A DNA stretch of 64,000 nucleotides from Psococerastis gibbosa. Its lineage: Eukaryota; Arthropoda; Insecta; Psocodea; Psocidae. The stretch lies in the NCBI GenBank assembly GCA_963971405.1, contig OZ020492.1, forward strand, positions 19,932,204 to 19,996,203, given 5' to 3'. The position numbers were made by a program, and so were the translations under genes. Positions 10,917 to 21,071 of this stretch are shown one piece after another. The notes beneath the pieces are model-generated. The model saw nothing but the letters and a program-made list of their open reading frames with translations, did no database searches and was not told the DNA's origin. The stretch's first letter is position 1, and each line of letters opens with the position of its first letter.

Positions 10917-11205
10917 GGAGGTCCGGATGTCAGGTGCTCCAGGCACCTGCCTGTGGGCACCATATATTACGGTTTAGTTGTTGGCACATTCTGTATCTAT
11001 CTCATATATTGTAACACCCTGTAGCTGTCAATGAATGGCTTTCTACGGTCTGTGCTAGAAGAGTGCAGAATTAGCAGTACAGTTTGTGAAAGCCTGTTCA
11101 TGTGACGTAGCTAGGCGAGGTTATACATATGAGTAGGGACCAACAGCTAAACCTTAATATATGGTGCCCATAGGCAGGTGCCTGGGACACCTGACACGGA
11201 CCTCC
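10917..11205. mobile_element. 289-bp MITE with about 65-bp imperfect inverted repeats
   Basis: The left end (GGAGGTCCGGATGTCAGGTG, then CCAGGCACCTGCC) and the right end read inward (GGAGGTCCGTGTCAGGTGTC, then CCAGGCACCTGCC) match over about 65 bp. There is no coding capacity. Confidence 0.75.
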
Positions 11206-11269
11206 TGGACCCCTCTCTGGCAACGGCCTAGGATATCCCCTATCCCAAAGCTCTAAATTAATCGACGGT

Positions 11270-11985
11270 ATTACATATTCTAGATCGGGCAGACCAATAC
11301 ATTACCACACAGTAGTAATAATGGTACGCAATGCATTTGAGCGTAAATTTTGAATCATTTTTTCAAAGAATAATTTTTTGCACAAAACCAAATATTTTTT
11401 TGGGATAGCAACCTGTCCGGTTTTGTTACTCAATTTTACACTTAAAACATGCCTGATGGTGGAAATCATCGATAAAAAGGTACCGCAGAAAATATTTTTA
11501 ATCATTTTTCATGAACATTTAGTTATTTTAATTTTTTTACCCCCAGAAGCTAACTATCAAGGGGCAAGCGACCCCCTCGAATTTTATTAGCATTAATAAC
11601 AACTACAATATGTGTGAATTTAATAGAAATTGTTGGAGCCGTTTTTGAGAAATATTTTTTTTAGAGTTTTTTTTTGGAGGTTTTTGAGAATAAAACCCCC
11701 CAAAATTGAGTTAGCCCAATTTAAATTTGGTTCAGAGATATGATTTTTTTGAACCTACATGCCAAATTTCATCCAAATCCACTGAGTGGTTTGCCCGCAA
11801 ATAGATGAACAGACAGACAGAGCGACAGACAGACACTTCGTAAAAACATTTTTTTTCGGTTTCTGGGACCTCACAACGTCTAAATCCGTTGAAATCTCGG
11901 AGTCGAAAATTTTGACCATCACAAAGCTATCCTAATAGGCTAATACGTATAAACTCGATGGAAAGCAATAAATAAAAGTGGAAAA
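11270..11985 (+). repeat. F1 repeat copy lacking the left end
   Basis: Runs from CGCAATGCATTTGAGCGT through the GACAGACAGA tract to the TATAAACTCGATGGAAAGC end. The outer left terminus and the poly-G segment are missing. Confidence 0.7.
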
Positions 11986-12955
11986 TAGCTTCAGGACAAG
12001 TCTAGTGGCACTGTCAATTCATTGGCTATAGCAATGTGGCTATAGAAAACTGTAAAGGAATACAATTTTAATAGGCTATATGCCGATTCTTGTATCAAGT
12101 AGGCTGTAGCCGCTCCCATTGGGGAATTAAATGGCTAATCGTATGCATGTTACCGTACATTGAAAGTCTAATAGTTCTTCCTCTCTATTAATGGTTTGAA
12201 ATTGCGGTTTAATTTATTAAGTATCTTCCAAATAATTTACAAGATAATTCATGTTGTTGTAAATTGCCGCCAGACTTATTACTGGCCTGAACATAAACGG
12301 TGCATGTGCAAACTGTGAAGTTATTTTTCAAGTACACTTATCATTATGTAGTTGACTTTTTTTTAAAAAATGTAAAACAGGTATGTAAAATCGCAATTAT
12401 AAATGATGATGTTGGGGGGGGGGGGGAGGGGGGCTTCAGGCAAGTGACAATATGTCAGGAAATGCAGACTAGTGATGCAAACGCAGACAGTCACCCAAAT
12501 AGTTGTTAGTTCGAGTTCCAAACTGGTTATATTTCCTGGTTGTGCTAACTGCTAAGAATGGCATTTAAGCAGGTAATGCTGAGCCATATAAGTTGATTTT
12601 TAGCTAAAAATGTATGAGCCTTCTCCTCCTTATTCTTTTTAAAAAAAAATCGTAGTAGTGAGTAAGAAGCGTACCTCATTTTAGGAGAGAATAGTGTAAA
12701 ATTAAATTAAATATCGCCATAGTTCACCATTGACCATCACGAACATAACCGACAGTGATATGACTTATCATTACGCGTAGTTTGACGAGGACGAGGATTG
12801 GGCATGAAGAGGGATTGACGAAACGGGGACGTTTTGGATAAGCTATTCATTCATTTAAATTAATCCAGTTTTATGAAGAAACCTGTACTGTTTGAGCCCC
12901 ATTATCTCCGTGACTTGTTATAAATAGTCTTACCTAATATATTGCGTCGTTTTAG
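11986..12955 (+). other. Duplicated intron block of unit C with SINE remnant
   Basis: From about 12240 this repeats 6310-6907 of unit B: GGTGCATGTGCAAACTGTG, a poly-G run, a SINE head with GTTAGTTCGAGTTCC near 12510, and the 150 bases before exon 3. 11986-12239 holds nothing recognised. Confidence 0.6.
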
Positions 12956-13003
12956 GACAACTAAGAAAATGAGTGTAGATGTTAACCAACAGGAGACTCC
13001 AGC
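12956..13003 (+). pseudogene. Truncated copy of zinc-finger exon 3
   Basis: The acceptor GTCGTTTTAG ends at 12955. The exon reads GACAACTAAG ... MSVDVNQQETPA and then breaks off at 13003 into unrelated sequence, with no donor site. It resembles unit B exon 3 more than the neighbouring copy at 13150 does, so a partial unit B-like duplication lies directly beside an older exon 3. Confidence 0.75.
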
Positions 13004-13149
13004 CCTATTTTTCATTCATGTCAACCGGGGATAGCCCCCTTGTTCGTAACTAATTTTCTGAAAAATAGCGTTTAAATTGTTTCTGAATTAAAAAATCTGT
13101 CTTTTACTTAGTAACATAACTTACAATCCAATATATTGCATCGTTTTAG

Positions 13150-13281
13150 GGCAACGCAACTTAGAAAATGAGTGAAGATGGTAACCAGCAGGAGACTCCA
13201 GCAGGGCGAATATCTACGCTGGATTTAACCACAAACCGTGCAACATGTGCTGACATAGATGCAGTGGGAACTTCTAACGAG
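13150..13281 (+). pseudogene. Zinc-finger exon 3, unit C, with a frame-breaking 5-bp insertion
   Basis: Acceptor CATCGTTTTAG before 13150, donor AACGAG|GTATAC after 13281. From ATG 13168 it encodes MSEDGNQQETPAG ... DIDAVGTSNE in phase 0, as in units B and D. Between acceptor and ATG it has 18 bases instead of 13. An exon 2 junction would therefore read into TGA overlapping that ATG. Either the exon is dead in that splice pattern, or translation starts at 13168. The downstream finger exon (18573) would still be in frame. Confidence 0.6.
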
Positions 13282-13877
13282 GTATACTGTAATTTAATGA
13301 CACTCTTGAGAACTCCTATTTGCCGATGGAAAAGATTTATGAGACTTTGATAAAACTGCTCCATTAAAATCGGACACTAAAGCAGCCATAATCTTACAAT
13401 TAAAGTCAAATATAATAAATGTGCTAATATGCATTATTGGCATATGCATTACGCATTTAGCGTTAGGCACAAATGATGGTGAGGCTTAAGCCCCCCCCCC
13501 CCCCCGCCAACAATCTTAAAAACAAAAATATTAAAGCCCTCATGGGTTGTGGTCATTCCAAGAGACCGACACAGAAGAAATCTGACAATAGGCTTGTCGT
13601 CGTGCTCTTGAGGCTTCGGAATACGACGCTTCGCGACGCGCGAGGACTTCGTTCGTTGCCAGGCAACGGCCAGTCAAGGTCACACTTCACACCGCTTGTC
13701 GGTTTAGAAATCACAAAAAACCAAATGTGTGCTTAAAACCGCACGGTAGAAGTGAAACTTCATTGGCAATCCCAATCAATTAATAACTTATGTAAATAGT
13801 AAGTAATACAATATTATGTATTATGTAGTATTAATTTCTGACTTGTTTCTCATTCAATCTACGAACACAATCCCTAA
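13282..13877 (+). other. Start of unit C intron, with a palindromic X-box-like motif
   Basis: No exon. It has a poly-C run at 13492-13505 and a CpG-rich patch 13620-13690 holding GTTGCCAGGCAAC (13655-13667), a perfect palindrome of the type bound by RFX factors. Its function here is unknown. Confidence 0.4.
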
Positions 13878-14749
13878 GAACCGGTCCGAGTTTACACGAA
13901 CATGCTTTCCAATTTATCAAAATTAGTAGATAGAGAAAATGAGTAATTTCATGGTAAATAATTTTCCTATGGTTAAATTTCCGATATCTCGGGGGGGGGG
14001 GGGGGGGGTGTCCACCTGACTTCACTCGTCACTGGTGGTGAGGTAAATTCTAGATAGGTCAGACCAACACATCACCACACAATAATACTGGCAGGGCACG
14101 CAATGCATTTGAGCGTGAATTTTCTATCATTTTTTCAAAAACATTTTTTTGTACAAAACCAAATACTTTTTGGGAAAGCAACCTGTCCGGTTTCGTTACT
14201 CAATTTAACACCTAAAACATACCTGAAGGTAGAAATCATCGATAGAAAGGTGTCGCAGAAAAATTATTTTTTAGTGATTTTTCATTAAAATTTAGTCATT
14301 TTTATTTTTTTACCCCCAGAAGCAAACTATCAAGGGGCAAGCGACCCCCGCATTTTATCAAAATTAATAACAACTACAATATATGTGAGTTTAAAAGAAA
14401 TTGTTGGAGCCGTTTTTGAGCAATAATTTTTCTAGACGTTTTTTTGGAGTTTTTTGAGAATGAAACCCCCCAAAATTGAGTTAGCCCAAATAAAAAAAAT
14501 GCTTCGAGGTATGATTTTTGTGAACCTACATGCTAAATTTCATCAAAATCGACCGAGTAGTTTGCCCGGAAATCGATGAACAGACAGACAGACAGACAGA
14601 CAGAGCGACAGACAGACAGAGCTACAGACAGACATTTCGTAAAAACCACTTTTTTGGGTTCCTGGGACCTCAAAACGTGTAAATCCGTTGAAATCTCGGA
14701 ATCGAAAATTTCGACCATCACAAAGCTTTCCTACATATAAATTGGAAAG
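13878..14749 (+). repeat. F1 repeat, near-complete forward copy
   Basis: From GAACCGGTCCGAGTTTAC through an 18-base poly-G run (from about 13990), GACAGACAGACAGA and GGGTTCCTGGGACC to ATAAATTGGAAAG. With the inverted copy at 14831-15674 it forms a palindrome with arms of about 850 bp and an 81-bp spacer. Confidence 0.85.
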
Positions 14750-14830
14750 TACAAGAGTCTGCTATAAAGCCATAGACGATAACACCGTAACATGTAAGTC
14801 ATCAAATTTGCAATAATAGTATTATAAATG
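14750..14830 (+). other. Intron remnant between inverted F1 copies
   Basis: AGAGTCTGCTATAAAGCC ... AGTCATCAAATTTGCAATAA matches the intron upstream of the finger exons in units B (8650-8710) and D (43435-43660). Both F1 copies therefore flank host intron sequence. Confidence 0.6.
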
Positions 14831-15674
14831 CTTTGTGATGGTCGAAATTTTCGATTCCGAGATTTCAACGGATTTACACGTTTTGAGGTCCCAGGAACCC
14901 AAAAAAGTGGTTTTTACCAAATGTCTGTCTGTCGTTCTGTCGCTCTGTCGCTCTGTCGCTCTGTCTGTCTGTGCGTCGATTTCCGGGCAAACTACTCGGT
15001 CGATTATGATGAATTTCGGCACGTAGGTTTACAAAAATCATGCCTCGGGACAATTTTTTTTATTTTGGGCTAACTCAATTTGGGGGGGGGGGGGGTTATT
15101 ATCAAAAACCTCATAAAAAACGTCTAAAAAAATTATTTTTCCAAAACGGCTCCAACGATTTCTTTTAAATTCACATATATTGTAGTCGTTATTAATTTTG
15201 ACATATTGCGTGGGGTCGCTTGCCCCTTGATAGTTTGCTTCTGGGGATAAAAAAATAAAAAAAACTAAATTTTAATGAAAAATGACTAAAAAATAATTTT
15301 TCTGTGAAACCTTTCCATCGATGATTTCAAGCTTCAGGCATGTTTTTGGTGTTAAATTGAGTAACGAAACCGGGCAGGTTGCTTTCCCAAAAATCTATTT
15401 GGTTTTGTGCAAAATTTTTTTTTTTGAAAAAATGATAGAAAATTCACGGTCAAATGCATTGCGTGCCCTGCCATTATTGCTGTGTGGTAGTTTGTAGGTC
15501 TGACCTATCTAGAATTTACCTCACCTCCAGTGACGTCAGGTGGACAACCCCCCCCCCCCCCCCGAGATGCCCGAAATTTAACTATAGGAAAATTATTTAC
15601 CACAAAATACTCATTTTCTCTAGCTACTACTTGATAAATTGGAAAGCATGTTCGAGTAAACTCGGACCGGTTCT
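14831..15674 (-). repeat. F1 repeat, near-complete reverse copy
   Basis: Mirror image of 13878-14749, ending CTCGGACCGGTTCTT. Host intron resumes on the right (TAAGAATGCAATG), matching unit B around 8723-8732 and marking the insertion boundary. Confidence 0.85.
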
Positions 15675-15904
15675 TTAAGAATGCAATGTAAATTCGGGAG
15701 GGATATTCTTTAGTCAGTACCAGTTTCGTCTGACCATGACAAGACACAGGCCGTGGCGGACCAGCTCGCCACCCCCGCATGATGTCGACTCAAGTACTCA
15801 AGTTCGATTCCCATTACTTTCATGCCTTCCTGTCTCTAATATAGAGGTTATAATCAATGTTTAATAGGTACTCTCTTATTACAATAATTATTAATTTTGT
15901 TTTT
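15675..15904. other. Mosaic spacer
   Basis: Resembles 10305-10650 (GTTTCGTCTGACCATGA, TCCTGTCTCTAATATAGAGG). No gene. Confidence 0.45.
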
Positions 15905-15976
15905 TGTATAAAAAAACTATAATGAATAATTCAAGTTCCCAATTTTTCATTTATTAAAGCAAAACGTTCGCGATAA

Positions 15977-16681
15977 CTAAGTATCTAGTAATGTCAGCGT
16001 TAGAAAGGAGACGGAGAAGTGACAACCTGACTGTACAAGGAATGGCTTTCGAGAATGTAAAGAGCTTCATCTACCTTGGTGCAGAAGTAAACAACCAAAA
16101 CAAAACTAGCGCAGAGATAGACAGAAGAATAACAGCAGCCAATAGAGCATATTTTGCCAACCTAAAATTGCTCAAGTCAAGACTTATCTCTAGAGCCACA
16201 AAACTACGAATATACAAAACCCTTATAAGACCAGTTGCAACATACGGATCGGAAACCTGGAATCTCACTGTAAACGATGCCAACAAACTACGTGTACTCG
16301 AAAGAAAGATAATAAGGAGGATATATGGACCCCTTTACGAGTACGGAGAATGGCGTATAAGACACAACGCTGAAATCGACGCCGCTCTCAACGGAGAAGA
16401 CATAGTAAGGTTCATTAAAGCACAACGATTAAGGTGGCTGGGACACGTTGTAAGGATGTCTGAAGAACGCATGCCACGAAAAATGTACAAAGCAAGCATG
16501 ACGGGAAGACGACTGCCAGGACGGCCAAGAAACCGCTGGAAGGACGAGTTAGAGAATGACCTTCGCGAGTTGGGAGTCTCCAGATGGTGGAGCGTTGTGC
16601 AAAACCGAGAAGAATGGAGGAGTGTTGCCGAGCAGGCCAAAGCCCACCAAGGGCTGTAGAGCCGGAAGAAGAAGAAGAGAA
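15977..16681 (+). mobile_element. 5'-truncated RTE-like LINE with 11-bp target duplication
   Basis: GTTCGCGATAA is present at 15966-15976 and again at 16682-16692; the intact LTR has it once (GTTAGCGATAA). The insert ends in a GAAGAAGAAGAAG microsatellite-like tail, as is usual for RTE-clade elements, with almost no 3' UTR. Confidence 0.88.
15991..16659 (+). pseudogene. C-terminal part of a LINE reverse transcriptase
   Basis: 222 open codons. Recognisable features: FIYLGAEVN near residue 27, the conserved thumb segment ATKLRIYKTLIRPVATYGSE (about 69-88), LRWLGHVVRM (about 148-157), and the terminal GRPRNRW...ENDLRELG segment typical of RTE/CR1-type polymerases. The FADD-containing catalytic core is missing because of 5' truncation, so it cannot be an active enzyme. 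Intactness of the remnant suggests a fairly recent insertion. Assignment to RTE rests on the C-terminal motifs and the microsatellite tail. Confidence 0.85.
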
Positions 16682-16804
16682 GTTCGCGATAATTTCAAAA
16701 CATTAAGGTTGGCTGCTTTTCTTTTTTTCTTCTTTTTTCAAACGTATACAAAACCTAGTAGCGCAACGACATCCTCTCACCAAAGAAGGTATCTTCTTTC
16801 CGCT

Positions 16805-16910
16805 TTAACGTAGTCGGCCAGCAGGCAAAACACGTGTCAGGTCAGGCATAACTTCATCCTTCTGAGTAAATTCATCCACCGGTTGTAGTATGTTTTCTGT
16901 CATCTTCTTC

Positions 16911-16945
<35 letters not shown>

Positions 16946-17596
16946 GTAATGAAAATCATCATCATCGTCATGAAAATCATCATCCTCCTCATCAAGATCA
17001 TCATTATCATCAAGGTCACCATCGTCGTCATCAAGATCAATATCATCATCTTTATCAAGGTCATCATCGTCGTCGTCAAGATCAATATCATCGGCATCAA
17101 GATCAATATCATCATCATAATCATCATCATTATCAATATCAAGATCAATATCATCATCGTCATTGAGATCAATATCATCATCATTATCATCATCATGATC
17201 AATATCATCATCATTATCTTCGTCAAGATCAATGCCATCATCTATCTGTCGCCCTCGTCCAGAGCACATAATGGTCCCATGTCTTCCAGAACATCCCCTG
17301 CAAGACACTTGGGCCACACAATCGTTGGCTTTGTGATTAAGTTCTGTGCAAAATAAAGAGGCCCGCTTTCTCATCAAAATCAATTTCTCATCGAATTTTA
17401 TTAGTTCTATTTTGGGCAGTTTTAGATTGCATTTCCCGTCGCTTAATTGCCCACTTGGATTACCCTTACACAATCCAGTAAGGTTAACTTCTCTTGAGCA
17501 ACAACTCATTATCGTCTCTTGCCAATCATTGGCACTTTCATTCTCGCTACATATATCGTCTTCCCTCACTAACTCATCAGAAGCAAGCAAATTCAC
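16805..17596 (-). CDS. Gag-like protein with zinc knuckle and long Asp-rich tract
   Basis: 263 residues. KLPKIELIKFDE (about 59-70) resembles the start of the BEL/Pao gag core. Residues 83-111 (SLFCTELNHKANDCVAQVSC, then RGCSGRHGTIMC) are a Cys/His zinc-knuckle pair as in BEL/Pao gag. About 118-233 is almost all Asp with Ile/Leu, encoded by GAT/GAC repeats. This is a microsatellite that grew in frame inside the gene. The short end PDLTRVLPAGRLR follows. It is the only ORF of the LTR element. It probably coats RNA in virus-like particles supplied by a complete relative; that role is inferred. Confidence 0.65.
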
Positions 17597-17766
17597 AATA
17601 TTCTCGTCTAATTAAATGAGTTCTTCGCCTTTCATCGCAATTTTATTCGAAATTCTTCCCATTTCTCATCGTCATAGGCTTAATCTAAATGGCTTTGGTT
17701 ATCATCATTCGTAAGGCCCCTCTTTTTTTCTCAAACAATTAAGACTTGCCGTTCCGTCCATGGATG

Positions 17767-17783
17767 TCCTGTCACGGTCGCCA
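17767..17783 (-). other. Primer-binding site complementary to tRNA-Arg 3' end
   Basis: The plus strand reads TCCTGTCACGGTCGCCA, the 3' terminus of insect tRNA-Arg including CCA. The minus strand therefore has TGGCGACCGTGACAGGA two bases after the 5' LTR end. The 17-base match fixes the orientation of the element. Confidence 0.8.
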
Positions 17784-17785
17784 CT

Positions 17786-17951
17786 TGTTTAAAAAACTAT
17801 AATTAATAATTCAAGTTCACAATTTTTCATTAATTAAAGCAAAACGTTAGCGATAATTTCAAAACATTAAAAACATTAAGGTTGGCTGCTTTTTGTTTTT
17901 TTTTTCTTCTTCTTTTTTCGACCGTATACAAAACCCAGTAGCGCAACGACA
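17786..17951 (-). repeat. 5' LTR, 166 bp
   Basis: Plus-strand ends TGTTTAAAAAACTATAATT and GTAGCGCAACGACA. It carries a local duplication (AAAACATTAAAAACATTAAG) absent from the other LTR. The right flank resumes with ATGATACTACC, which matches 884-895 of the unit A flank. Confidence 0.8.
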
Positions 17952-18572
17952 ATGATACTACCTCTATGGGGCCCCAAATGATATTAAGGCAAATTATGGG
18001 CTTACAATGTGGATTTCCTACCACGTTGTCGATCCTCGCACCTACAGGTCTCTAATGGAAAGTTTTCACTGGGTCAACCGATTATGGGTCTCGGACCAGG
18101 AGTCCAGAGTCAGCCTGATTGCATTGACTTAGGAATATTCCCCGATTATGCACTCTGGTGTAACGGTCAATCATCATTTAACATGTGTTATAGGAAAAAT
18201 TGGTGTAACTTAAACAGTTTCGTAACTGAATGGATTCAGTTCTTCAACTTTAAGACCCAGGGCCGCCTGCTATCAATGCCCACCGAAGCAGGGCCAGAAA
18301 ATTTAGCATATGTGTGACTAGAACCAACAACCTTGCGGATGAAAGTCTGAGTCCTTATACCACTAATCTACATGTCCTGACGGATAACGTAATAAACGAT
18401 AATACAGTAATATGTATGTCATCAAATTTGCAATAACAGTATTACAAATGCGGTAAATGCGGTAACTGCCACGCCTACAACTTTTCTTATCGTTTCAAAT
18501 GTCTCCATGCAATATTTGAGAATAATGTACCATAGTTAATTACAATACAATAATTCTCATATTTCTTCTTAG
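17952..18572 (+). other. Unit C upstream segment with SINE
   Basis: 17952-18250 duplicates 890-1175. 18250-18383 is a SINE on the minus strand (B-box-like GGTTCTAGTCAC). 18384-18572 matches the intron end of unit B (8640-8845) up to the acceptor TTTCTTCTTAG. Confidence 0.65.
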
Positions 18573-19010
18573 AGTGATGAGAGGAGCGGTACAAAACGAT
18601 TCGTCTGTACGGACTGCTCGAAGTGTTTCAGTAACAAAGGTAATCTGACAAAACACAGAATAATCCACTCTGGAGAAAAGCCTTACGTCTGTACAATGTG
18701 CTCGAAGAGTTTCAGTCAACGTAGTAGTGCAGAAAGGCACATGAGAATCCACACTGGTGAAAAGCCTTTCGTCTGTACGGACTGCTCGATGTGTTTCAAT
18801 AACAAAGGTAATCTAACAAATCACAGAATAATCCACACTGGAGAAAAGCCTTTCGCCTGTACAATCTGCTCGAAGAGTTTCATTCGAGGTGCTACTCTAA
18901 ATAGGCACATGGGAATCCACCTTAGGGAAAATCCGTTCGTTTGTGCGAACTGCTCGAGGTCTTTTGTGCATAAAAGCACATTAAAGGCTCACATGAGAAC
19001 TCACGAATGA
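18573..19010 (+). CDS. Zinc-finger unit C, terminal exon with five C2H2 fingers
   Basis: The acceptor TTTCTTCTTAG ends at 18572. The exon opens in phase 0 with SDERSGTKR and ends TGA at 19008-19010 (145 residues). Five fingers: CTDCSKCFSNKGNL, CTMCSKSFSQRSSA, CTDCSMCFNNKGNL, CTICSKSFIRGATL and CANCSRSFVHKSTL. Fingers 1 and 3 are near-duplicates. The linker before finger 5 is LRENP rather than TGEKP, a weak linker. Contact residues differ from units B and D, so binding specificity would differ. Its exon 3 partner at 13150 carries a frame defect towards exon 2. The frame of this exon itself is intact, so it may still be translated. Confidence 0.85.
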   Translation, partial: SDERSGTKRFVCTDCSKCFSNKGNLTKHRIIHSGEKPYVCTMCSKSFSQRSSAERHMRIHTGEKPFVCTDCSMCFNNKGNLTNHRIIHTGEKPFACTICSKSFIRGATLNRHMGIHLRENPFVCANCSRSFVHKSTLKAHMRTHE

Positions 19011-20070
19011 GGAAAGACGGGAACAAAACCCGCAGCATGTACGTATAAGATCTATTGAAAGCTTAATAGCCGAAGAAAAAAAACTAAAGAATAACTCCTT
19101 GATTGCCTGATAAACTTAATCGATCACTTAAGAACTTGTTATCTCGTCTTTGCCAAGAAACAAAGTATGCGGGAACGGCAGAAGAAAGCAAACCAATGAC
19201 ATGTGTCAATTTCATAGCGACGCCACTGATGGGGCACCCAGTGGAGGTTATTTGCCATGGGTGAGCCTAAATGACCTGAAGACCAATCGACAAAAGAAGT
19301 TTCACCCTTCCCTGCGGTCGCATCAGCGCTATCGAGCAGCCCATACATCGATAACTTGACTATATAGATTTCTAAAAATTCAGCATACTCTTTTTCTCAT
19401 AATCTTTTATCATTTAACTTCTGCACTTGTTGTATTTTTCGTATGTGGCCTAGGATAGGTAGCCTAAAAATAATGGCTTCTTTTAATTTTTTCTAGGAAT
19501 TGTAGTTAGAATGGGCTTATTGTCCCTATACAGCATATCTTAATTATTAATAAGTAATTTGTTCCATAAATTTTGGTCACATTTAATATCCTACATTTTT
19601 ATCTTATTCATCTATATCGGACGGTATAATATTGTTATTTTGAACTAATTTCTGTGAGAATATGTTTATTTTCCTTATATTTTATATCGTAACCAGTATT
19701 TTAGTTATATGTTTCATAACTTTTAGTCTCATTGAATTTCCTACATTTATGTCTAATTAAACTGTAGTCGATATTATATATTACTCCAGACAGTGGCTAT
19801 TTTCCGTTGTTCTCTTTAACCCTGAACTCCTCGATGTCATTACTGTAGTAGGTGACCCCCCCCCCCCCCCGAAAACTTTTTTTGAAACCGTCCCAGTATC
19901 AGAGTCTCAGCTACATTGATAATACCTAGTCTCGCCTTATGTTCTGTTACGAAGTTTGTAACACTAATAAATTAATCAAGTAGACACTTTTGTTGTAAAT
20001 AAATTAATGATTCACAAAGCTTATCATTTTATGCACACAATATTAAAATTTCACCGAAATACAACTTTAA
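19011..20070 (+). other. 3' UTR of unit C and spacer
   Basis: 19011-19380 matches the 3' UTRs of units A and B (AGTTTCACCCTTCCCTGCGG, CATCAGCGCTATCGAGCAGC). 19450-19830 continues the shared downstream sequence. A poly-C run lies at 19855-19870. No gene. Confidence 0.5.
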
Positions 20071-21071
20071 ATGGCTGACTTACGAGGGAGCAAAGAGGGC
20101 CGGGTGGTAGTAATTGCGCTGTTCAAATGTGGCCCACACTCCTAGCCAAATTTTCAAGATGCTCACTCCTCGGCTCTCCTCAAAAAAGTTTGTATATCGT
20201 ACCATCAAACGATACAATGAAACCCAAAGCATCCAAGACAGGAGAAAAACTGGACGCCCCCGGACAGTACGGACTCCAGCAGCCATCAAAGTGATCAGGG
20301 AGCGCACACGGCGAAAACCCACGGGTAATAAGAATGTGATGAGCCGGGAGACGAAGATATTGGCAAGAAACATTTGCCGTATCATCAGGAATGGCTTAGG
20401 CATGAAGACCTATCGTCGGTCAGTGGGCCATCTCCGTATGGCCCATTTGGAAGCAATGCGGCTGCGAAGAGCTAAGGCATTACTTTCATGGCACGCTCAA
20501 AATGGCCATGAAAACATCCTCTTCACAGACGAAAAAATTTTCCCTGTGGAAGAATATTTATATTTAATATTTGTGGTGATCCCAACGCGCCTTTTTGGCT
20601 TTGTGGCACCGGTTCAGTAAAATTTGTTTTGTTTTTTTGAGAAATACACGCATTATTATTAATTTTCTTTTGTCCCAAATAAGCGCTAGCTTGGGGATGC
20701 GGGATGGTATTATTGTGTATTGTATTTTTGTAATATATGCTCCTTGTCCAGGGAATACTGGACAGGGAAAAGAAAAAAAGAAAGATTTATTAAACGAAAA
20801 TAATGACAAGGTGTACGCAAGGACATCTCAAGAAGTGAAAAATGTTGTTCCGAGGATTATGCGAGGCCACCACCCAGCGTCAGTGATGGTTTGGTGGGGT
20901 GTGTTCTGCAAAGGCGTGACCGCGCTTCATTTCTGTGAAAAAGGCGTCAAAGCTTGCCAAAAAACTATACTTGAGCCAGTTGTGAAACCCCTTAGCGCTA
21001 CCTTATTTGACGACAAGCCCTGGGTCTTCCAGCAAGATTCTGGGCCAGCACACAGGGCAAAGAGTTCTTAA
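20071..21071 (+). pseudogene. Tc1/mariner-type transposase, frameshifted and interrupted
   Basis: Starts ATGGCTGACTTACGAGG (20071), shifts frame near 20114, then reads a helix-turn-helix region (SSKKFVYRTIKRYNET), the linker RRKTGRPRTVRT, and FTDEKIFPVEE (about 20526-20551, first catalytic Asp). After a foreign 245-bp stretch it resumes NDKVYARTSQEV, MVWWGVFCKGVTALHF and WVFQQDSGPAHRAKSS (second catalytic Asp). It then stops before the third acidic residue. It would cut and paste DNA if intact, but it has at least a frameshift, an insertion and a 3' truncation. Confidence 0.85.
20552..20796. mobile_element. Unidentified 245-bp insertion inside the transposase gene
   Basis: It separates VEE from NDKVYA, which are adjacent in related transposases. 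The sequence has AT-rich ends and no ORF or repeat partner I can see here. Boundaries are accurate to about 10 bp. It may be an intron-like or MITE insertion. Confidence 0.5.

Larger units (their letters stand above)
15905..16771 (-). repeat. 3' LTR, split by LINE insertion
   Basis: 15905-15976 plus 16693-16771 align to the other LTR (17786-17951), from AAAAAACTATAAT to GTAGCGCAACGACA. The interrupting 705 bp is the LINE at 15977-16681. Confidence 0.8.
15905..17951 (-). mobile_element. Gag-only LTR retrotransposon, minus orientation, with nested LINE
   Basis: Two direct repeats (15905-16771 and 17786-17951) begin TGT and end ACA. They flank about 1.0 kb of internal sequence. Reading the minus strand: 5' LTR 17951-17786, a primer-binding site for tRNA-Arg at 17783-17767, a leader, one gag-like ORF (17596-16805), a short purine run GGTGAGAGGA just before 16771, then the 3' LTR. 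There is no protease, reverse transcriptase or integrase, so it must have been mobilised in trans. One LTR is split by an RTE-like LINE. Confidence 0.8.

Noticed and set aside
14533..15073. Frames rich in CRSVCLSVCL
   Set aside because: Translation of the GACAGACAGA/GTCTGTCTGTC tract of F1.
16900..17356. Met/Ile-rich open frames on both strands
   Set aside because: They come from the GAT/ATC repeat in other frames of the gag ORF.
17767..17783. Possible tRNA-Arg gene
   Set aside because: Only the 3' 17 bases including CCA are present, next to an LTR; it is a primer-binding site.
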